Positions 23,268-34,749 of a stretch of 64,000 nt of DNA are shown one piece after another (position 1 is the first letter of the stretch; every line of letters starts with the position of its first letter). Source of the stretch: Sialis fuliginosa (Eukaryota > Arthropoda > Insecta > Megaloptera > Sialidae); assembly GCA_961205875.1 (NCBI GenBank), contig OY540813.1, positions 13,239,001-13,303,000 of the forward strand, read 5' to 3'. The position numbers and the translations under genes are program-made. The notes under the pieces are model-generated. The model searched no databases. It saw only the letters and a list, made by a program, of their open reading frames with translations, and was not told the origin of the DNA.

Positions 23268-23400
23268 ATATATATGACAGCGCTGATGAAAGATGGAAGG
23301 GGGCTACGTGATTCGCATTCCTGACTTTGACCGATGCCTGGGTTCGACCTCGGGACCTCTAGTTACCGGCTGTGAAATTAACAGAGATTTTTCTTTGCTA
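23268..23400 (+). repeat. Possible tRNA-derived SINE relic
   Basis: GGGTTCGACCTCGGGACC resembles a Pol III B box (GGTTCGANNCC). About 40 bp upstream GGCTACGTGATTCGCATTCC is a weak A-box-like line. It does not fold into a complete tRNA. Comparable B-box-like words occur on the minus strand at 29600-29625 and 49485-49500, again without a full tRNA. Confidence 0.35.
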
Positions 23401-23419
23401 CCGAACAGGAAAAACAGTA

Positions 23420-24335
23420 TTGTTTTTAATTCAACGTGTTGGTTTTTGTTCAACTTCTATTGTCATTAATCACGTTATATTAAAAATGCAAATATTTAAT
23501 TTTAGCAGACATATAAAAATGAATTTGCTGGTTTTGTATTGTTTTAAGTAAGAATATTCTTTTATAAATTTAAAAATAGAAAATAATATTTTCATATTTT
23601 TATTACTCTAAATTATTTATATTCAAATTGTTTTATTGTATTAAGATAAAATTGTTATGGTGTTATAATTTAAAAATAATTTGTAAAGAAGACTATTAAA
23701 ATCCAGAGTCCTTACAAAAATTGTCACTTGATGTATGTCTGGTATAAATAAATATGCTCCACATTTTTTTATGCAAACTTACTAAATTTTATCTTGATTA
23801 ATGATGTAACGTTTTTCTTTAAAATAAACTGAAAATTTCCTTACTTCTAGTTATTCGATTTGGCTGAGTTTTAATAGAGTTCTATTCTGATAATAGATGG
23901 AGTTAATTCAAAAGTTCCGTAACTTAAAACTTTCAATTTCTCGATAGATTGAATTTTATTTATATTTTTATAACAGAAAATTAAAACCAATCGATATTAA
24001 ACTAAGTAAATATGGAGACTGTAATGTTCTCTTTCAGAAAATGTAAACTTTTAAGTGGGTTACTTAAAAAATGTAAAATATAATGCTCATTTTATCAATG
24101 TACATATGTAAAAAAAAATTTGGATGAGAATAGAACACACATCCAAGCATAGCTTGGAGTGTACAATTAGCAATAAAACTTCCTCAATAAGGAAAAAAGT
24201 TCAGCAATAATAAAATCCTAGAGCTTGTGAAACAAATTAGGTACATTCGTTTTAAATTACAACTGAGATTAATAATATAATAAAGTAACTAATAATAATT
24301 ACTAATAACAACAAAAGTAACTCAACAAATTCATC
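23420..24335. other. AT-rich stretch, nothing recognised
   Basis: Long AT-rich sequence with no supported feature. Confidence 0.5.
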
Positions 24336-24339
24336 GACA

Positions 24340-24560
24340 TATCGCAGGTCGTAGAGTGCGTGACAGTTCCACAGCAATCTAGATTCTAGATCACTACCTG
24401 ATTGTATTAACGGTAGTATACCTACACTCGCACAATATGCTTCGTGTCGGATCTAATCCTTGCGCTAGGACATTGATGTCGTGACCCAATCGATACCGAC
24501 AGATAATCCTGTTATCTAACTTCCGATGAAAGAGAGTTTACGTGAGTACCAGACTGCAGC
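24340..24560. promoter_or_regulatory. Candidate regulatory island with inverted GATA pair
   Basis: AGATAATCCTGTTATCT (24501-24517) is an inverted pair of GATA sites that also contains TAATCC (Otx/Bicoid-like). Around it are CATATCGCAGGTCGTAGAGTG, AATCGATACCGACAG and GCGCTAGGACATTGATGTCG. The island is GC-richer than its flanks, and no repeat family explains it. Confidence 0.35.
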
Positions 24561-26440
24561 ATGTATGTGAAACTAATAAGTACATACGTATGGTTTTAAG
24601 AAAAGATCAGTTGATAGGGGAGATGATATAATTTTATTTCCTAAAAGATCTTATGTACTGATTAAATTTTATCCGTGCATCATGGATTTTGTTGTATAGA
24701 ATAGTGGAGGATATTAAAGAGTGGTAAAAACTCAAATTAAAAATTAAAGAAATGAAAAAATAAAGCTTTAAAAAGAAATTAGAAATGTTCATTTTTAATT
24801 TAATGTAGTTCATTTATATTTTATAAGTTCACTGGAAATAGTTTTTTTACAGTTTTGTTAAGCTGTCTATATGTGTTATACCGTATTAGAAATTAAAACG
24901 TGGTTAATTTAAATCGATACAGAACGCAAAAGGTTTATTCACTAGCTCTATAGCTTTTTAAAGTATATGAGTATGTACGTATATGTTAAGCACTTTATAA
25001 AAATAAAATGCAGAATTTGATAATAATCAAAGTATACTAACAATTAATTTTGTTATTTCTATATTTTTATGTGAATAATATATTTTTAAGTAAAATATGC
25101 AGGTATGCAATTAAATTTATTAAATATAAGTGGCGTTGGACACAGGTAGTATTTGGAAATAATAAAAATACTAGTAAGTATGGCCTACCTATACCTACTG
25201 TGTTGTATTTTTGTGTAATAGACATCATTAGTTTTTGAGGAGTGCTATTAAATTGTGCGAACCGTTTATATAAATTCAACAGTCGGACAGTAAAACAAAA
25301 CATTAAACCCTTATGTGGCCACACATCACAAACATAATCAATAAAAAGAAACACGTAACTGCCGTTAAAATAAGATAAAAGTAACAAAAAGCATTTCACA
25401 AAATAAAGGACCCCTGCATCGTAATTTATATTTTTTGGTTTCTTTCTCACTAGCGATATAAAACCAATATCAAAATGTAATCAAAGTACATCTTGGTGAA
25501 TGAAAAATAACCACATAACTTTCTGATTCTGTAGTATTTCTTCTTTTCCAATCAACCAACTCGGTGGGCAGCCGATATATGTGTTTCCAAGTAACGGGTG
25601 ATCCGTTCGCTGCAACACGACCCCTAAAAAGAGGGCTGGAACATCGACACGTCATAAGAACAAACAATGGTTCAATATCCTGCAGTATCGAGGGAACTTT
25701 GTTGTTGATAAGTTGGTATCACTTTTCTTTTAGGGTGGACACAGTCTTTTCGGTGCAAAGAAACAAAATTTTACGGGAAAATAATCCTTTGTTATTTTTT
25801 CTCTTGACATAGAAATATTATATAATTAATTTTATCTTTAATTAGGTTTTGTTTCCTTTTTATTTACAATAGCAATTAATAAAATAAAACGTTATATATT
25901 TGATACCAACTACAGTCGTAATTATATTATAACCATTATGAGAAAAATGGTGAGCAATCTTTATAGGTAACGAGTCAAATGAAACAATTTTAGCACAAGC
26001 GCGGGCCATGCAGTTTTGTTGTGTATATTTTTTCACCTTAAAATCAAAATTAGATATTTCGTTTAAAATAGTAAAAAATCTAAATTCGACTTTGAAACTA
26101 AAACCCAAAGTTATGATATGGTACAAAATAAAGCTGTCGATCAATTTTTAAACCCACTTTTTATCCTTGTTTCATTAATCTATAGACCGAAATTAAAAAA
26201 AAAAATTGATCCTTACCTACATTGTTATAATATGAACTTTTATTTCTAATGCGGGCTAGATACAATAGTTTCGCAGGCATAGCTTATAGTACCTACCTAT
26301 ATTATAACTGATATACATTAAGTACAAATAAATATATACCTAATATTAAACGAGTGATATATTATCCATTACCATAGTATGCATTATACGCATGTACGTT
26401 GCACATGAAGGGAATTTGTTTTCAAATAATCATCTCTATA
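24560..26440. other. Mixed AT-rich stretch with overlapping open frames, no gene called
   Basis: 25067-25450 is open for 127 codons on the minus strand without a starting ATG or recognisable motif. 25470-25700 is somewhat GC-richer and open on both strands. On the minus strand CCTCTTTTTAG could be an acceptor before a ~46-codon frame (GVVLQRTDHPLLGNTYIG...). Since both strands are open, coding status is undecided. Confidence 0.3.
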
Positions 26441-26460
26441 ATGTATTTGCAACTATTCGT

Positions 26461-26620
26461 GAATATACACATGTGATTGGTTCAATAAATCAGCTGTTAC
26501 CAGCTGTCAAATTATCTTATTTATCTATGGTTAGATAAACACATAACAATTATTTGATTTGTGACCACATCAGAGCAGCACATTTACTGCGTTTAACCTA
26601 TAAACAGGTGTGTGCATGAC
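26461..26620. promoter_or_regulatory. Candidate enhancer with double E-box, GATA and RUNX-like sites
   Basis: CAGCTGTTACCAGCTG (26491-26506) is a palindromic pair of E-boxes. It is followed by TTATCT (26513-26518 and 26521-26526) and AGATAA (26533-26538), all GATA-type, and by TGTGACCACAT (RUNX-like ACCACA). Clustering of E-box, GATA and RUNX sites in 100 bp is typical of insect blood or mesoderm enhancers. The function is inference. Confidence 0.4.
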
Positions 26621-26639
26621 CTTTAACACCTATTGCCTA

Positions 26640-28820
26640 AAAATCTATATACCTATATTTTTTTAAATTGCAATGATTTACAATTACCCATTTACCCTTA
26701 ATAAGTTACATTTTTAATTATCTAAAAAATATAAGCCGTTATTTTTGAAAGACCAATTTTGAGAAAAAATAGTAGGTATGTTAGTTTCAGTTAAAGAAAA
26801 AGAAAGTTCGCTGTTAATAAATAAATGGCATGTACAACAAAACCTTAAATATCTCAAAAGTCTAATATGCAGACTTCTAATTCTTTCAAATTTATATTGT
26901 TTTTTAATTGTTTCTAAAAATGAAACAAACTATGAGGTGCCCTAATCTAACATAAGATTATTTTTCCTAACAATAAGAACAAACTTGACGAGATTGTTTC
27001 GTAATTCAAACAGAACTTGCATTATCTAAGTTCTGATTAACTTCGTCTATGAAAAACTGAATAGAAAACTTTCAAGAGTTTTCTCCCCACCGCCAAAGTA
27101 ATAAAATTTGATGACGGTTGGACAAGCTCGTACGACATTAGCAGAATTTCTGAGATTTCTCATTCGAGTTTTGCGGGTTTCAAAGCGGAGGGATTACTGT
27201 GATTTTTAAATTATAATCATTTACGCGATTCAAAAAGGACTTCTGCTGAATATTCAGTATTAATTATTTTAAATTGTTGAATTTTCAAATTCAACAATAT
27301 CTGATATTTTATTTAAAAATTAAATTAATAACATTTTACAATTTCATTCTAAGTTATTAATATATGTGATTATTATTTTTATGTACAATAGGCTTCAGAA
27401 GTCGTCTGCCACCGTAACGGTCAGACAATATTAAGATAAACATCATCGGTTATCTTTTTCTAGGGCGGAGCTTATATAGTGACATCATTTTAAATAAAAA
27501 CAAAAATATACGTAAATAATAATAAATTACAAAATAATTTAATCGCACAAATATATGAGTACTATAAACGAAGAGTACTTCTTTATCTAGCAAATGAGTT
27601 TTAAAATTTCTGTCTGTTTGGTACATGAAGAAATGATTTAAGTATTATGATAATCAAATGGGAGGAACTTATTAAGTTTTCACTGTACCTAGATAATTTT
27701 GAAAATGCATCTATTTAATAGATGCTATTATAAAGTATGTTTATTTTTGAAAAGTTGTAAGCTTATTATAGCTATCGCTCGTATTTGAGATTGTTTGTTG
27801 GCTTAAGTAGTATGTTTTGAATCATTCTCAACTGCTTCATTCAGTGAAACTATTTTGAAGATTATTTTCATACACACGTTTAAAAATAAATCTTTTACGA
27901 TCCTATTTTTGGATACCGTATGTTGATTCTAATATAAATATATCTAAAACGCACATTTAACAGAAAATAATATTTGGCAAGAATCGAAAATACAAAAATA
28001 TTTCACGTAAAATTAACATTCACATTTAAAATAAAGCAAAAATGTAAAACTAGGAAGTTCAAATGCTTTGGGATTCTCTAATTCTTAAAATAAGGCATTT
28101 AGGTAAAAATTTACTACTAAATTATAGTGGGTATATATTTTTATAACATTAAAAATCCACTGCAATATTTATTTATTATAGCACACATCATCTATATTTA
28201 AAATTTCTGCAAATAAGAATATTCCTTCTGATGGTACAATTCAGAATATCAAAATTATACTATAACATTTATTCAGTCGGTATGATTTTATATCTGATAT
28301 TAAATAAGCTCTCATAATACATTCTTCCTCATAACAAAATGAACCGATAAAAATAAAGTAAATTTGCATATATTAGGTAAATGATGTAACGAAATGAATT
28401 TTTAACAATATACCCATCGTAAAAGTAACAAAAGAGATCCGAAAATTGCTCTAACAGTGCATAAATTTATATCCAGTCAGCTATAGTCCGTATTTACGAT
28501 ATGGCTTCATATTGTACATCGATGAAGGGAGGGCATTGTTCCTTATAGACTATATCCACAACTTTACGATTTGCGATAACGCTAAAAACAAGAATATGTG
28601 CATGAACAGGGATGAACCCGATAGATTATGTATTTTCAAGACTTTGATGTTGAGCTTTCATACTCTTACATTTATGTCACATAAAAATATTATTAATAAT
28701 TTTAGATGTTGTTCATTATATTTATTTGATTTATGAAATAGAATATAAATTTGTATACGTAACTTATTTTTACAAAATAACCATATTTCTTATATACAAT
28801 TGTACCCATCTGTCAAAAAA
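26640..28820. other. AT-rich stretch with small palindromes
   Basis: 27273-27298 is a hairpin with 12-bp arms (ATTGTTGAATTT/AAATTCAACAAT). 27405-27490 is GC-richer and holds AGATAA...TTATCT (27434-27455) and GGCGGAGCTTATATAGTGAC, a TATA-box-like line. No gene was recognised. Confidence 0.4.
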
Positions 28821-28830
28821 CAAATAAGAA

Positions 28831-29366
28831 TAAGGTACCAGTTATCCGCTATAACAGTAAGATTTACTGTTTTTATAATTGACGGGTTTCTTTTTTGTAA
28901 TTCTTATGAACTCATGTTACTAATAAAATAAGTCATTCTTTATTTAATCAATTAAATTACCTAAGTCTGCAAATATAGTTTGTTTTTTTTAATTATAGCT
29001 TTTTATTTTTTTTCTTTATGTTTCTTCTCCAGTAATGGATAAAGTACAACCAGTAATGAGCACGCAGTGATGGACACTAATGATTACAAAATGATAAGTA
29101 CTACGACACAAAAGATATAAAAGAAAGAATCGTCAAATTTGAAACAATGTAAAGCAGTTTCTATGATAATATAATAATTAATTAATAAATTATACTTATA
29201 ATTTTAGTTTAAGTGTCCACCATTTTGACACCTATTGGCCGATTTTCATCAAATCACGCTGTAAGAGAGTTAAATGTATTTAGATTAATATTCAGAAATG
29301 GTAGTAATAGTTTTAATTCAGTACATTTAATTTAAAAATAGTCATATTACTGGGACCAGTACTTTA
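28831..29366 (+). mobile_element. TIR family C, copy 2 (536 bp, both ends)
   Basis: Begins TAAGGTACCAGTTATCCGCT (the GGCACC of the terminus is deleted) and ends ACTGGGACCAGTACTTTA. Internal lines match copy 5 at 54980-55551, including TTGACGGGTTTC, CAGTAATGAGCACGCAGTGA, ACTACGACACAAAAGATATA and CCATTTTGACACCTATTGGC. No coding capacity. Non-autonomous transposon. Confidence 0.85.
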
Positions 29367-29369
29367 TAT

Positions 29370-30430
29370 GTATTATGTAATGGAGTGAAATTGAATCAAT
29401 TAGAGAGAAATGCAACTCTAATGTATGATATCGATAATTTTTGTTGAAATCCAATACTGAGTGATAGAGAAGCAGTCGATGACGACTCGCAGTGCAAGGG
29501 CGCATAACTAGTGACGTGTTCACTTTAGCAGAAAGCAATAAAGATATTTTGTTGTCTGCACCATAACACCAAATTGGATTAACGTCGTATATGCGTTATA
29601 ACGCTCAAGATACGAACCCGTGCCCCCTCGTTTAAATAATATACAGATGGTAAATCACTAGTCTCCAGCTCGGTTTGCTTATCATTTATTTGGATCTTAT
29701 GTGATTCCCGCTATGAAAACAAAACATGTATAAAAGTTTGCTTCGTTTAAAGTAATGCACGTTATATCAAGGATGATATATTTTTTGAAATATTAGGGGA
29801 GTTAAGAACTCAAATCATACAAATAACATACAGAAAGAGATAAGTTTCTTTGTATCTATGTTGCAGTAAAAAGAAAGAAATCCGTTTTCATGTTTTCTGT
29901 GACATATTGTTATCTATAAAATGTAAAAATGTGCATCGTTACTAAATTGAGATTTCGTTAGTATTTCAAACAATATAAACATTGGATTACTTATTATTCG
30001 AAAAGTATTTGACATAAAATTGCTTTCTTTGGGGATTTTTTTAATTCAATCAAGATTTTTGCATCTTTTCACTCAAATATTGTTTATTGTCTGATATTTC
30101 ATAAATGGGTGTAGTTCTTTGGTCGAGAGAGCAACCGAAAGTCAATTTTTATTTAAAATAGTTTTTTCCTTCGGGTGATTGTAAGCTCAGTCGTTGGAGG
30201 GGAGAAAATTGCCAAATAAAAATTTACTGTCAAGTAAGACTACTGGCCTGGGAATAAGTTATAACTTATAATACTTAATTTGGCCTTTCGTCAAAAGTAT
30301 TTTTCCTTTCTGTTCTAGTCAGATAAAATACTAGGTAATTAATATTCTATTACAGAACTCGCGACTTTCAGCCCGATGCAGCGATTGTTTGTTTGGTTTG
30401 GCAATTGGCATGGAGATATATGGAAGTGCG
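29370..30430. other. AT-rich stretch with a weak B-box-like motif
   Basis: The minus strand at 29600-29625 reads GGCACGGGTTCGTATCTTGAG, B-box-like but without a tRNA fold. Otherwise nothing recognised. Confidence 0.4.
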
Positions 30431-30439
30431 CACACCTAC

Positions 30440-30740
30440 CGATTTAAAATCGGCCGACTAAATAATCAAAAAGGTTGGCTGATTTCTATTTGATTAAAAA
30501 GTCGGACAACTGGCAATCATAATGTGCTATGTGGATACGCAGATTGCCAATCAAATAATTGGGCAATAGTTAATGAAATATTATATCGTAAGATTATGAT
30601 TGGCTATGGAAACCACCATCGACAGACTATCACCGAATAGTGTGCTCACCTACCACCAACACCAACTCAACTATTTAATCGGGGACAAATAGGTTTGCAG
30701 CTCGAACTCAATCAAAGTATCGGCCGACTAAATGACTTTA
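30440..30740. repeat. Putative MITE relic with CGGCCGACTAAAT repeats
   Basis: CGGCCGACTAAAT occurs at about 30453 and again at about 30722. TGCGCACACCTACC (30427) and TGTGCTCACCTACC (30640) are a second repeated line. ATTGCCAATCAAATAATTGG and GGCAATCATAATG lie between. GC content is above background. Termini could not be fixed. Confidence 0.35.
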
Positions 30741-30759
30741 GTGGGCTCTTAACGATTTT

Positions 30760-31050
30760 GAAATAAATAATCAAATGTGTTAATAGTATCATACAAAACA
30801 CAAAAATGGTTAACTTATAAATGTCAAATATTTTAAATCTTGACACTAATCCATCTCGGTAATGTTATTTTTATACCTGATTAGTTAATAAAACACACAA
30901 AAGACTTTAAATTTGATATAGGTACATAAGTAAGTATCATTGGAATAAGTCAGATAAGCTTATGAACAGTTCGTAGACCATTTGCAGTATCATCAAGAAA
31001 TATCTGATTAAATTGAATATTCCCGATTAGACAATGGTTTCTACATACAA
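30760..31050. other. AT-rich stretch, nothing recognised
   Basis: No feature supported. Confidence 0.5.
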
Positions 31051-31059
31051 CTCAACATG

Positions 31060-31400
31060 GCATTCGCAGCTTCACTGCAACACACGCATTTATCTCTCAG
31101 ACTACGAAGATGAAGCCAAAGTCTGAAAGCCTCGCGTCACGTCAGTAATACAAATTACGGAATGCAATAGATCATCGTTGAATTTGCACCCTATCTAATT
31201 GTGTTGTCTCTTCAAGTATAATCTTTCCGATAGATGGGGTAACGCGATACGACGAACGCCAATGTGCATTGTGTGTTAATGCCATCTCTGTCTACCACCG
31301 CGTCTGTTTCCCTTGCACTTATGTAAATAAAGGAAACTGTGGGGTTGGGATGATGACACTGATGATGATGATTCCATTTCAAGTGCGGGTGAATAATTTT
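31060..31400. promoter_or_regulatory. GC-richer island, candidate regulatory element
   Basis: Balanced base composition over ~340 bp with CATGGCATTCGCAGC, CTCGCGTCACGTCAG, GGGGTAACGCGATACGACG and CCACCGCGTCTG, ending in a GATGATGATG run. No splice-bounded frame or repeat family was recognised. Regulatory function is inferred from composition alone. Confidence 0.3.
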
Positions 31401-32145
31401 TTATATAATTTTAATTTGATAATTGCGTTTGTCTTCTTTCCTTTTGGAAGTCAATATTACTGCGTGTGTACTTAAATAACCACCCCTGGTAATTTATGAT
31501 GTATGTTTTTGTAAGTAAATTGCATTTGTGTTTGAGGATGTGAGTTGTGAATGTTGGGATTCTGTTTAATGAAAAAATTAATTAATGTTATGGAATATAA
31601 ATGTTTCGAAATTTAATTTCATGAACAGAATTTTTTCGTAAAAAACTTTAATTGTTCTTCTCAAATTATTTCATACAATGTGACTTTATTTGACACTTAA
31701 AAACATGTTCAAATTTTTGTTTACTGTCATCAACCAAACAAAAAATATATTCCTATTTTTATTTACATATGAAATTCAACATAAACCTGAAATTGTTCGT
31801 TTTCTCGTATAAAATAAACAATATGCTTTCAGATTTTCAAATCGATGTATTGAGAAAAGTTTAAAATATTATTGTAGATGAAAGGAAACCAAAAAATATA
31901 AAAAACTGATACTCGTTTTTCATATATACCTACCTACTATAATACCTACAAGAAATAGAATTGTATGTAAAAAAAGACAAGGTTTACAAATTTTACATGA
32001 TGTATATTATTTCTTTGTTTTGATATAGAACGAAAAAAATAAAAAAATATGCATAATAAAATAAAGAACTCACTGACTCCAAATACCTACAATCTAATTA
32101 ATTGGTTTATATTTAAAATCGATGAATAAAATATAAAATAATACA
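31400..32145. other. AT-rich stretch, nothing recognised
   Basis: Includes an ACCTACCTACTATAATACCTAC run at about 31928-31950. Otherwise featureless. Confidence 0.5.
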
Positions 32146-32150
32146 CAGTA

Positions 32151-32541
32151 CTATAAGGGCTGAAAAGTTTTTGGCCTAACAATGAAAAAACGATTTTTTT
32201 AATAAATAAAAAAAAACGAAACTCAGCAAACCAACATTTTACGGTTGAATTAGCTAGGGCAGATGTGTCATAACACTTATCAAGCCATTCTTTTGTTTGG
32301 ACGGTATTTTCCCCAATAAAAAAACAATGTTTAATCAAAACACGAAATTCACTTTTTTCCATGATTAAAAAAATAACAAAAGTAGGGTCACTTCAAAGGC
32401 TGTAATTTGAACAAAAGTATATGAAATGTCATGCAATTTTGAGAGTATTCTAGTTAAGGTTGGTACTCCATGGGAAGTATAAGGATTTTTTGTTTATGTC
32501 GCCATCAGTATGTCAGGCTAAAAACTTTTCAGTCCATATAG
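32151..32541 (-). mobile_element. Internally deleted mariner element (391 bp) with TA duplication
   Basis: Ends are CTATAAGGGCTGAAAAGTTT...GGCCTAACA on the left and the matching CTATATGGACTGAAAAGTTT...AGCCTGACA read from the right, about 30 bp each with four to five differences. TA flanks both ends (32149-32150, 32542-32543). The interior keeps a 5' untranslated part and the first 49 codons of transposase, then joins directly to sequence next to the other TIR. Intact mariners are about 1.3 kb, so roughly 0.9 kb is missing. Both ends survive, so the element could in principle be moved in trans. Confidence 0.92.
32216..32362 (-). pseudogene. mariner transposase, N-terminal fragment
   Basis: Starts at an ATG (32360-32362) preceded by an A/T-rich leader inside the mariner element. 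The 49 residues begin MEKSEFRVLIKHCF and include NTVQTKEWLDKCY and NSTVKCWFAEFR. This is the characteristic helix-turn-helix N-terminus of mariner-family transposases, which binds the terminal repeats. After about residue 49 the frame runs into unrelated sequence (FFLFIKKIVFS...), marking the internal deletion. The DDE/D catalytic domain is absent, so no transposition activity is possible. Confidence 0.93.
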
Positions 32542-32549
32542 TACATAAC

Positions 32550-34260
32550 TGTGTATCTACAATGAGGTCTCAAAATAATTCATACGAACTATTTTTGGGC
32601 ATAATCATTAAGGGTATCTCCCTCGTGAAAGAAGGTACTAATGATACTAATGGAGTTCAACGTTTACAATACATAAAAATGAATATTAAATTAATCGATT
32701 AAAAAATTTACATACTGATGAGGCAATAAGATTTGTACAGTCAAGAGAAAATGCAACGAATATTTAAATTTTCTTTTAATCACAAATTGTCTCCGATAAA
32801 AATTAATAAATCAAAATTAATCTGTAATTAAAAAAAATACAAGTAATTCAATCAAACCGAATATTTTAATCTTAATTAAATATCTGAATAAATATTAGCT
32901 AGACAAAGTTAGCAATATGTTTTCATTTTCTAGCACACTTTGAAATACGTTGGCGGCTTTTGTTAAATTTCTACATAATTTGCATTTTTATAGTTTTCAG
33001 TTTGAGAAGCAAATTAGTTTTCTGACTGGAGTGCGAGGATTTATAATTCGTTTTAAAATATTTTAAATTAGTTTTCTACAAAAATGAGTAAATTTGAGTT
33101 CACTTGGAATGTAGAAAGTGAAAAAGAAGAGTTAATGAATCAAGTTCATATTTATAATTAATTTTTCAGATTTTTAAAAGCTTGTGTAATTAAACAAAAA
33201 AATGTAATGACATGTTTCATACTTTTAATTTATTCTATTTTTAATTTTGTTAACCGTTATTATCCTTATAAAATTATATATTTTTAATTAATCTAAACTG
33301 TGAAGGTTGATTTCTAAAGAACATTTTTTATATAATTATTAAAAAAATCTTTGCTAAATATATAGAAAAAATATGATACACATATCTTTATATAGTATAT
33401 TTTTATAGGTAAATCAATACCTATAATTTTTTTAAATATCTTAAAACTATTATTACATTGATATATTTAATTGATGACCACTATAAAATAATAAAATTGT
33501 TATATAATAAATATTAATATTTTTTTGTGAAAATACAAATAGAAAAATACTTTTTTAAGTAAAGCAGTTTCTGAATTGCTATTCAAGCAATTGTGAAATT
33601 TTTATTATTAGATATTATGATGTACCGAAATGAAACTAAAAATAAATTAAATTCTTCATCCTATTAAAAATGACATTGTCCATAAAATGTATATGACTCG
33701 CCTCGGCCGGACATTTGCAATTGAAAATGAAAATTTAATGTTAATTAATCATACGAACCACAAAAAATAAATAAAAATAATCATATGTCCTTGTTGATTG
33801 CTATCTTGCATTATTTACACATACATATCATATTTCAACTTTTATTGTCCTATGTGTTGTAGAATAATAGTATGTTCTAAAGAAAATTATAATTATAAAT
33901 ATTTATCTTTTCACGGAAATTACACTTTATTCAAAAATCATATACTTTTTTCTATACGATATGCTCAGTTGTCCAATTATAAAGAGGATTACTGTTGCTA
34001 TATTGCTATCTTTAGTTTATAGGATTCCGATATTTTCATTATAAATAATAATTTGAAATATAAAAAAAATTATATAAAAAAATTGTCATATTTTATTTTT
34101 CATAGCAATTTGAATTTTTATTCTATAACTAGCGCATTGGACCCGACATGCCCACAACACACCGAAACTCGGAGAAAATATTTTTTAACATAAAAGCTAT
34201 AACAAAATCCACTTTACAGCTTAAAAAAACGATTTCAGATGTTTAGTACCCAACTTTGAA
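32550..34260. other. Extremely AT-rich stretch
   Basis: A short ATG frame at about 33083 (MSKFEFTWNVESEKEELMN...) ends after 25 codons and is followed by a TTTTTCAG acceptor-like site. Too short to call. The rest is featureless. Confidence 0.4.
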
Positions 34261-34269
34261 AAATTCAAA

Positions 34270-34360
34270 CTATACCCAAAATATAAGTTCAAATAAAAAA
34301 ATACTGGTAAGGAGAAAATTCCAAACAAAATTTCACACTTTTTGTGTGGCTGTGTTATTT
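34270..34360 (+). repeat. Hairpin repeat family E, copy 2 (half)
   Basis: CCCAAAATATAAGTTCAAAT, AATACTGGTAAGGAGAAAAT and CACACTTTTTGTGTGGCTGT correspond to the right arm and terminus of the copy at 20490-20760. The left arm is missing. Confidence 0.65.
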
Positions 34361-34429
34361 AAAAAAAGGCTTCAAAATAGATTCATTAAACATACACAAA
34401 ACATACATAGAATTCAAACAGCATCTGAA

Positions 34430-34740
34430 TACTAATTAATTGCAATTAGGTAGACGACAGACATCACAATTTAACTTCGCTGTATTGCACGCTCTGGCCT
34501 CCGAGGGGGTAGTAATGACCCCCATTCATAAAGCAGTAGGACGGCGCCCGTGGTGTGTGGTTTTTTTTTCGATGATGATGATGATCAGTTTGCACTCATT
34601 TGGGGTTATTCAGCTCAAAACACATACGCATAAAGTTTGTATGTGTGTTCGTATGTGAGTAATTGTGTATTTTGTGTGCGAGATCATCACCGCACGCGTT
34701 TGTGTATCGGTTTTTGACAAACCCCGTGATTCGGTTTAAA
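34430..34740. promoter_or_regulatory. GC-rich island, candidate regulatory element
   Basis: CTCTGGCCTCCGAGGGGGTA, AATGACCCCCATTCATAAAG, GGACGGCGCCCGTGG, a GATGATGATGATGATC run and CACCGCACGCG occur in ~300 bp, in strong contrast to flanking AT-rich DNA. A 72-codon frame spans part of it without recognisable domains. Regulatory role inferred. Confidence 0.35.
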
Positions 34741-34749
34741 TAATCTGAT

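Noticed and set aside
23330-23365. Possible tRNA gene because of a B-box-like GGGTTCGACC
   Set aside because: No acceptor stem, anticodon loop or correct arm spacing. At most a SINE relic.
25067-25450. 127-codon minus-strand open frame
   Set aside because: It begins at a non-ATG codon, has no recognisable motif or splice support, and its composition fits chance openness in AT-rich DNA.
33083-33160. 25-codon ATG frame MSKFEFTWNVESEKEELMN...
   Set aside because: Too short, not splice-bounded on its 5' side, and in extremely AT-rich DNA.
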